From positions 77,435,501 to 77,499,500 of the forward strand of contig JAWZYU010000011.1 in NCBI GenBank assembly GCA_038380435.1: a stretch of DNA of 64,000 nucleotides, in the 5' to 3' direction. Both the position numbers and the translations under genes were made by a program. The notes under the pieces are model-generated. The model did not search any database and had not been told where the DNA came from. It saw only the letters and a list, made by a program, of their open reading frames with translations. The stretch comes from Ryuthela nishihirai (Eukaryota; Arthropoda; Arachnida; Araneae; Heptathelidae). Each line of letters begins with the position of its first letter. Position 1 is the stretch's first letter. Shown here piece after piece: positions 58,301-64,000 of the stretch.

Positions 58301-59900
58301 TTGCTTTGGGATCAGCAATTGCCTGTCCATTGTGCTGAAGGATCGATAATGAATGGGACGAGTAGTTTCCACCCATATTCCATACTTTATCCCACACGAC
58401 TTAGAACTGGTTGTGTGGTTAATAGAAGATTCATATTTGATCCAAGATTCCTTCTGGCTCTAGTACCAGACAAAACTAACTTTCGCCCTGGTGCGTGCTT
58501 CAGGTTGGGGGATGTCGGATATCTTTGAAACACCCCACAAGCCTTGTTCTGAGCCTTACGAGCTGTAGTGCAATCTGGATTACACCACTGTTTTGGAAAA
58601 CGAGGAAACCGTGTCGAAGTTTGAGGAATAGTTGATGCAGCTGCATCTACGATACAGTCCATTATTTTCGCAACTGCCACATTGATGGGCTCCTGGCTGA
58701 CAGAATGGTCATTGAGCTCAGAGAGCAGCTCAAAACCACTCCAGTCAGCCCGATCAAGCCTCCACCGTGAGACACGTGAAGGGCTGCAAGGCTTCCCATG
58801 GGAGATGGTGCACACCACGGGGAGGTGATCGCTTCCATATGGGTTGTCCTCGACCTCCCATGTAAAGAGTAGGAGGATCGAGAAGAAGCAGATGGTGAGG
58901 TCAATGGCAGTGAATGTGCGGGTTGGGAAGTGAAATTAAGTACTGACACCGGTGTTCAACAGGGAGATAGAGAAGGATCCAGGACCCTGCCCCTCCCATT
59001 GGTGTCAGCACTGCCCCAAAGTGGACTGTGTCCATTGAAGTCCCCCGTGATGAGGAAGGGGACTGAAAGCTGCAAGACAAGGCCATCAAGGTCTTCCTGG
59101 AAGATGATGCTTCCAGGTGAAAGATATACTGAGCAGACAGTCGGGGAGAACCCCACGAAGAAGCGGATGGTTACCACCTCCGCTTCTTCGTGGATAAGTT
59201 GGTGGTCTCCGCCTGGATAAGTTGTCCGCCTCCGCCTGGATAAGTTGGTGGTGAAGGGTATGACCTAGAATGGAGAATGGCGACACCACTGCAAGCTGTA
59301 CCATCTCCAACCCAATTCCGGTGACCTAGTGAAAAGGGCCAGCAGAAACTTCACAGGGTGGTCTTTTCACCGCATACAGGAACTCGCACCAAGGAGATTT
59401 TGATATCCAGTGATAGCTGCATGAGATCCAGTGACAGCCCATGTGTCTGGAAGCACAGCAGGGACAAAGTAATCCAGCTTGTATCAGGGATCATCACAGC
59501 AGGCCAACACCTTGAATCATGATATGAAGAGCCATCAGTTACAACAGATGAGTATGTCTGATCAATATTGATAGCACATTGGAGACAAGAAATAACATTT
59601 AAACCATCCTGGGACCAGTGCTTCTACTCTTTCTATGCTCCATCCCAAATGCTATTTTTCAGCAGGACAGTGCCTGCCAAGATATGTCTCTCATGACAGT
59701 GTCTGTAATGTGGATATGCTTCTTTGGCTTCCACATTCCCCAGATATCAATCATCAAATATGATGACCACTGCCTCACAGCCCCTCAGATCCTTATCACT
59801 GTGTTCCAGCCCATGGCACAGATGTGCCATGAGCTGGACAACAGTGATAAGGACACCATGATCGTAAGGATACCACTATCAGTTCACCACGATGACATTC
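55340..59900 (+). pseudogene. Tc1-like transposase relic split by LINE D
   Basis: The left part (55360-55475) reads LQWCKERAAW, then IIFVDEINVPFE, resembling the Tc1 sequence LQWARERLNW followed by VLFSDESRF with the first catalytic Asp. After LINE D, the right part (59399-59900) gives NAIFQQDSACQ with the second catalytic Asp and LWLPHSPDIN in another frame. The pieces are in the right order and orientation and are rejoined by removing 55476-59398 plus one target duplication. Frames are broken. Confidence 0.7.
55476..59398 (-). mobile_element. Jockey/I-like LINE, copy D, 5'-truncated, with 13-bp target duplication
   Basis: A CCAA-repeat 3' tail at 55476-55494 (minus sense) and the duplication TTTGATATCCAGT at 55463-55475 and 59399-59411 define the insertion exactly. 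Contents in minus order: endonuclease remnant (59310-58700, FLITGDFNGHSPLWG), linker with DCTTARKAQNKACGVFQRY, RT (58372-57489: SNYHPIALMSYVCKVFQRMV, STIDHLIRL, DVEKTYDT) and RNase H (56740-56177: PDFLPVFTDGSKF, FTAELYAI). The RT does not show an intact catalytic YVDD. Copy D is the best preserved of this family here, but frames are broken throughout. Confidence 0.9.
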
Positions 59901-59929
59901 ACCACCTTTTCAACTTGCTACCATGACAT

Positions 59930-61190
59930 TCAGTCCATTCATTGTACAGTTCACCATCTCTGTCACTGCAACATTGATTGGCTCCTGTGTTGACCAAGTG
60001 TTAGTTGAATTTGCAGAGGAGTTCAAAACCGCCCTAGTCAGCCTGGTAAATCCTACACCTTTATACATGTGAGGAGTCACAAGTACCCTCATCTAATGTT
60101 ACATACCACAGGGAGGTGATCATTTTCATAAAGGTTAATATCTTCAATCTCCCATGCAAAGAGTGAATTGAGGAGGAGCAGATGGTGAGATAAATGGTAA
60201 TGAATGTACTGGATGGGGAGAGTGAAAGTACATACTAACACCAGTGTTCAACAAGAAGAGTGAAAGATCCACAAGCAATTGCTTTAGGACTCCAATTTTC
60301 CAGTTGGTGTCAGTACTGCTCCAAAGAGGGCTCTCTGAATAACCCATTAGAAAAAATGGTGATGACAGTTGCAAGATGAGGTCATCAAGGTCATCCTGGA
60401 AGATATTTTAAAGCAGACAATCAATGAAAACCCCAAGAAGAGGCAGATGACAACTGCCTCTCAGTTGGTGGTGAGGAGTATGACTTGGAATGGAGAACGC
60501 TAGCTCCCAAGGAGGGTGACACTCCTGTGAGCTGGACAATCTCCATCCCAGTCCTGGCACACAAGTAAAAAATAATGGATTGTAGGTTCAGTGGCTATCT
60601 CCTAAAGACACAGAAACTGGTTCATGTGCTTGAAGGAGGACCTTGATGTCATAAAGATTCCTTTGGAATCCATGACATTGTATGAGTGTGACTATCTTGG
60701 GTGTGAGGAGATTGGGTGGATGACCATTTCCTATTTAATTTTACCTCTGCAGATGATGATTTAATGAATTGAGGGTGGTCTGTTTCCACAAACTCAGAAT
60801 CATCTGAGGGACATGGATTAGAGACCACCACACAAAGAGGGGTGTTGTCTGTTACTTATGCTCCAGAGGGAGTGCCTTAGGTTTGGAAGATCTAACTTCT
60901 GTGGATGAGAAGGCACAGGCCATCTAGAGATGGAAAGAGAAGGCTGTGAAGCAGGAATAGAAACTGGAGTTGATGTCAAGGTGGATACTTGCTCCAAGAG
61001 GTATCGAGTGGCTGGCAAGAAAGATTTGGTGGGTGGAAATCTAAAGCCATGATTATAAGAATTATGGCACAGTGCACATAGTTCTCACCCACTGCTGAGC
61101 CCAACAAGAGTACACCTGATTGGCTTCCAGGACTGCATGGGCACCATACTTACACAGCTAATGAGCCAAGTCCTTACAAAATAAAAGAAA
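59930..61190 (-). mobile_element. Jockey/I-like LINE, copy E, ORF1 end and endonuclease start
   Basis: It overlaps copy D in content (QEPINVAVTEMVNCTMN near 59960 against QEPINVAVAKIMDCIVD near 58670), so it is a separate copy. It extends further 5': the PVSIPASQPSLSIS block near 60960 matches J1 ORF1 near 26770, and 61150-61060 reads AHWLCKYGAHAVLEANQVY. Decayed, with no intact ORF. Confidence 0.72.
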
Positions 61191-62760
61191 TAAAAAAAAG
61201 AAAAGTGTGAAGAAATCGCAAATCTGTACCTGGACATGAGCAAGGTACTCACTGCAGCAGATTGATCCACATGTTGCATTTGCTTAGTTTTTGTGATTTA
61301 AACAGGGTTTGTTTTTATTTTTTTATCTTCCATATTTAAAAGGACACCATACAGATAATAGGTACATTAAACATTGTTCATTTTTTCCTTTGTAATTCGT
61401 AAAGTTTCCCATCAATGCTGAAAAACTCTTTGCGCTACACTCTACAGATGATTAAAACAGTTTTCTTGTAAGAACTATTGTAAATGTAAATTAGTTTACT
61501 ACTACCCCCCCCCCCCTCCTTACCGAAAACAGTTGGTTTTTTATATATTCCATTACTAGGCCCTGGAATAACCTATTGCTGAGAAACAGTAAAACTCTTC
61601 CTAATACTGGAATTACTTTCTGCCAATGTAGTATAACCTTTTGTGCTCAGTTTTACAGCTGTTTGAAAAAGTTCAATGAAAGAAGCTTCAAATATAAACA
61701 AGTTGACTAGTCTCCTCACCCTTCGTTACTGCTATTCCACCATGCAGGTGGAGGGAGATAATATCTGTATTACAAAAAAAAAAAATTCACTGTAAAGATT
61801 TATTAACGAGTTTTGCACATAGTTTAACTAGAACCATGTAGGGGTATGTGCTATTATCTCTCAAGTTTTAGATAATTTATTCTGTAATATTATTTGCATT
61901 AATGTTGTGTGTGGTATTTTTTTTTAGGTCATTAGCAAGTTCTTCTGACTTTGAGTGCAAGGTTTTAACCACTATTACACTGCTGAAGTATGATGATGTC
62001 AGTCATCATACTTCAGTGTAATAGTGGTTAAGTATCTTGTAACTGTACAATGCTGTGGATTAAAAATGTGATTAAAAGTATCTAATGAGTTCCTCCTATA
62101 TAATTATCCTTATTTTGCAACATAGGATTGGAGTCATCAATTTTTATTTTATGCCTTCCATTGAGGGAAAGAAATTTCTATCATTTAGTAAAAATTATTT
62201 TAGTACAGGGTTAACTGCTGTAGGTACTTTAAGATTATAATTTATACAATATATTCTGCATTACTTAAGTGAATTTCTCTAGAAATGAGTTAGGCTACTG
62301 TATACTGAGGGAAGTGTTTTCTAATTTTAACATTTTCCAAAGGGGGGGAACCTAAGTAATTATCTGTTCTAGTTCAGGTACAATTTGAGGTAATGGGTGT
62401 AATAATAATATAGGATATGTGTATTTTGGACCATGGCTTAATACTTCAGTTTATCAAGCATTTAAAGCAAAGCCAAATAAGTTAATAAATTTAGCTTGAA
62501 AATTAATATTTTTATCAGAATTAATTTATATCCTGTAGTATTTTATCACGGGATTTTTTAGATGGTTTAGCCTTTATTTGCCATTTTTGAAGAAAACTTC
62601 AAAGCAATCCTTGCAAATGGTAAATGAATTTTATTAGTAAACTTTTTTTTCCTTAGCTTGGAAATTAGTCCTCCTATGGTTGGGAGAGGGGGATGATAAT
62701 GCAATTTCGTGAAGAGTTTCAGTAAGTAATCTACGGTATCTCATTATAAATTTAGACTCA
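61190..62760. other. noncoding sequence, nothing recognised apart from one hairpin
   Basis: AT-rich, with a poly-C run near 61506-61517 and the hairpin at 61965-62031. No exon of GW182 was found. Confidence 0.45.
61965..62031. repeat. short palindrome (about 29-bp stem)
   Basis: TTAACCACTATTACACTG followed by AAGTATGATGA pairs with the complementary right arm. The left arm has an extra CTG. The loop is only a few bases. Confidence 0.88.
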
Positions 62761-63059
62761 ATCTCATGAAACAATTATTAGAGGATGGTTATTTACCCAT
62801 ATCAAATGCTGCAATCTGGTAGACCAAACATCCAGCCTTCCATTTACATTAACTAACAGGCATTTTTCCAATAAGATCCCCCAGATGGAAAAAAAACAGC
62901 CAAGTAGGAAATATGTAGTGTATATTGCCAAAAAAACAATAAAAATCATGCTAGTATTTTTAAATGTCAAGAGTGTAAAGTGATCTTGTGTGTTCAGAGA
63001 TCTTGTTTCATGGATTACCATACCAAAAAAGACTATGATAAAGAATAACTTCAGGTAAA
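62761..63059. other. noncoding sequence with an unassigned minus-strand reading frame
   Basis: An 85-codon open frame on the minus strand (63021-62764) shows a hydrophobic middle and no recognisable family. Confidence 0.3.
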
Positions 63060-63440
63060 TCTTTTAATATCATTTTGTTCAGAATTAAGTTCTCTTTTGT
63101 TTATTACATATGAAATACTCAATGAACAGAATATATCTTAAGTTCAAATTAAAAAACTTTTCTATTTTATTATTTAAAAAATTGTGTAAAAATTAAATTT
63201 TTCCCTTTTGATTTTTTATATTAATATTCAGCATTAAATGCTTTTTAATTTGGCATATAAAACAACTTATTCCATTAACATAATATAACATAACATTTCC
63301 ATTCATTGGTTTCTTCATTATAAGGTTCCAAAGTTATTTTATTTTCCAAAAACACTTTAAAATAAATCCAGCCACAATAGTGAGATCAGTTTCAGAAATC
63401 AACACTGTAAGGGTTAAATGCTGTTTGATTTGGTATATAA
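63060..63440 (+). repeat. AT-rich dispersed repeat R1, copy 4 fragment
   Basis: TTTAATTTGGCATATAAAAC near 63244 and GGGTTAAATGCTGTTTGATT near 63410 match the R1 core units. LTR3 begins directly at its right edge, so R1 was probably interrupted by the LTR element. Confidence 0.5.
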
Positions 63441-64000
63441 TGTGATGGTCCAACCCATTCACTTTTACTTTTCCTTAACCATTTTTACTTTATTTACATT
63501 ATATTTATCATTTTGGGAATTATCAATTTCATTTTTGGATTGATCGCAATTCTTGTTTCTGAGCAGTAGAAGTTGTGCATGTGAACTCCGCCTTTTGATT
63601 GTCAACCGCTAATAGCGCGTTGTAGGACACAATCCCTCTTGCGTCATAGCTAGCGCGATCATCAGGTTATGCAAATGTTTTCCCGGCATGCAACAGACAT
63701 GTGTTGAACTGTATGCTGCATGTTATAACTAAGTGACATCAGGTCACAGAGTCAGTATTGTGAGTAGAGAGAGAATTGGAATTGTTAGTAGATTGTTAGT
63801 AGGAGCTGAAGTATGTTGAATCAGTATGTATTGTGTAGATAGAAGGAGTTGTTAGCATAGATTTAGGTAGATGTGAGTTGTTGGTACTTCAAGTTTTCTA
63901 TTCATCAACTGAATTTGGTGAGTTTTTGAATTTTTTGGAAATAAACTTTGTTTTAGAAACTTGAATTTTTGCTATTTTTCTCTTGAGCAATGTTAATTGA
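63441..64000 (+). mobile_element. LTR (LTR3), cut by the window end
   Basis: It begins TGTGATGGTCCAACCCATTC like LTR2 and runs through the shared TTGCGTCATAGCTAGCGCGA, GGAAATAAAC and TTTTTCTCTTGAGCAA blocks to the window edge. About 120 bp of LTR should remain outside. Whether it is solo or part of a full element cannot be seen. The four bases before it are ATAA. Confidence 0.85.

Noticed and set aside
62764..63021. Minus-strand frame as an upstream GW182 exon
   Set aside because: It does not contain the expected UBA or MAVQAGYLNPQ segment or GW repeats, and its hydrophobic middle does not fit the family.

Overview
This is animal nuclear DNA: AT-rich, full of transposable elements, with spliceosomal introns and no operons or compact genes. 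The one host gene I can recognise is a GW182/TNRC6 (gawky) orthologue on the minus strand. GW182 is the Argonaute partner that carries out microRNA silencing. Four coding exons are visible, in minus-strand order 53000-52770, 37827-36941, 21512-21316 and 1063-1008. All three junctions agree in phase, and together they give 457 in-frame codons from a Q-rich segment, through a PAM2 motif, to the first strand of the RRM. The 5' exons (Argonaute-binding GW repeats, UBA) and the rest of the RRM and C-terminus must lie outside the window. The single GW182 gene, the very long introns and the mix of Penelope, Jockey/I-like, RTE-like, hAT, Tc1/mariner and pogo relics suggest an invertebrate. An arthropod, perhaps a chelicerate, is my impression only.

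Layout. 1.0-21.3 kb (intron): a palindromic MITE, an AT-rich dispersed repeat called R1 here, an IS630/Tc1-type transposase relic, a head-to-head Penelope composite with an 11-bp target duplication, a Tc1 relic, a second R1 copy split by a nested TIR element and MITE, a long CAGA microsatellite, a long-TIR MITE and two tRNA-headed SINEs. 21.5-36.9 kb (intron): a nearly complete but decayed Jockey/I-like LINE broken by two solo LTRs and a SINE, then RTE-like LINE pieces, a pogo-type MITE and a second Jockey/I-like fragment. 37.8-52.8 kb (intron): an R1 copy, an RTE-like LINE split by a pogo-type MITE, a hAT relic with tRNA-like inverted duplications, microsatellites, another LINE relic, and an R1 copy split by a TIR element whose arms carry tRNA-like sequence. 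53-64 kb (upstream intron or flank): a deletion-derivative MITE, a Tc1 relic split by a LINE with a 13-bp target duplication, a second LINE fragment and, at the edge, a third LTR.

Apart from GW182, every coding-like stretch I recognise is a decayed transposon. The main interest is the order of nested insertions, which target-site duplications often fix to the base, and the large inverted repeats inside introns of a gene that itself acts in small-RNA silencing. I found no clear sign of a wholly new cellular system. The best candidates for undescribed elements are the TIR element with tRNA-like arms (51499-52410) and the R1 repeat family.
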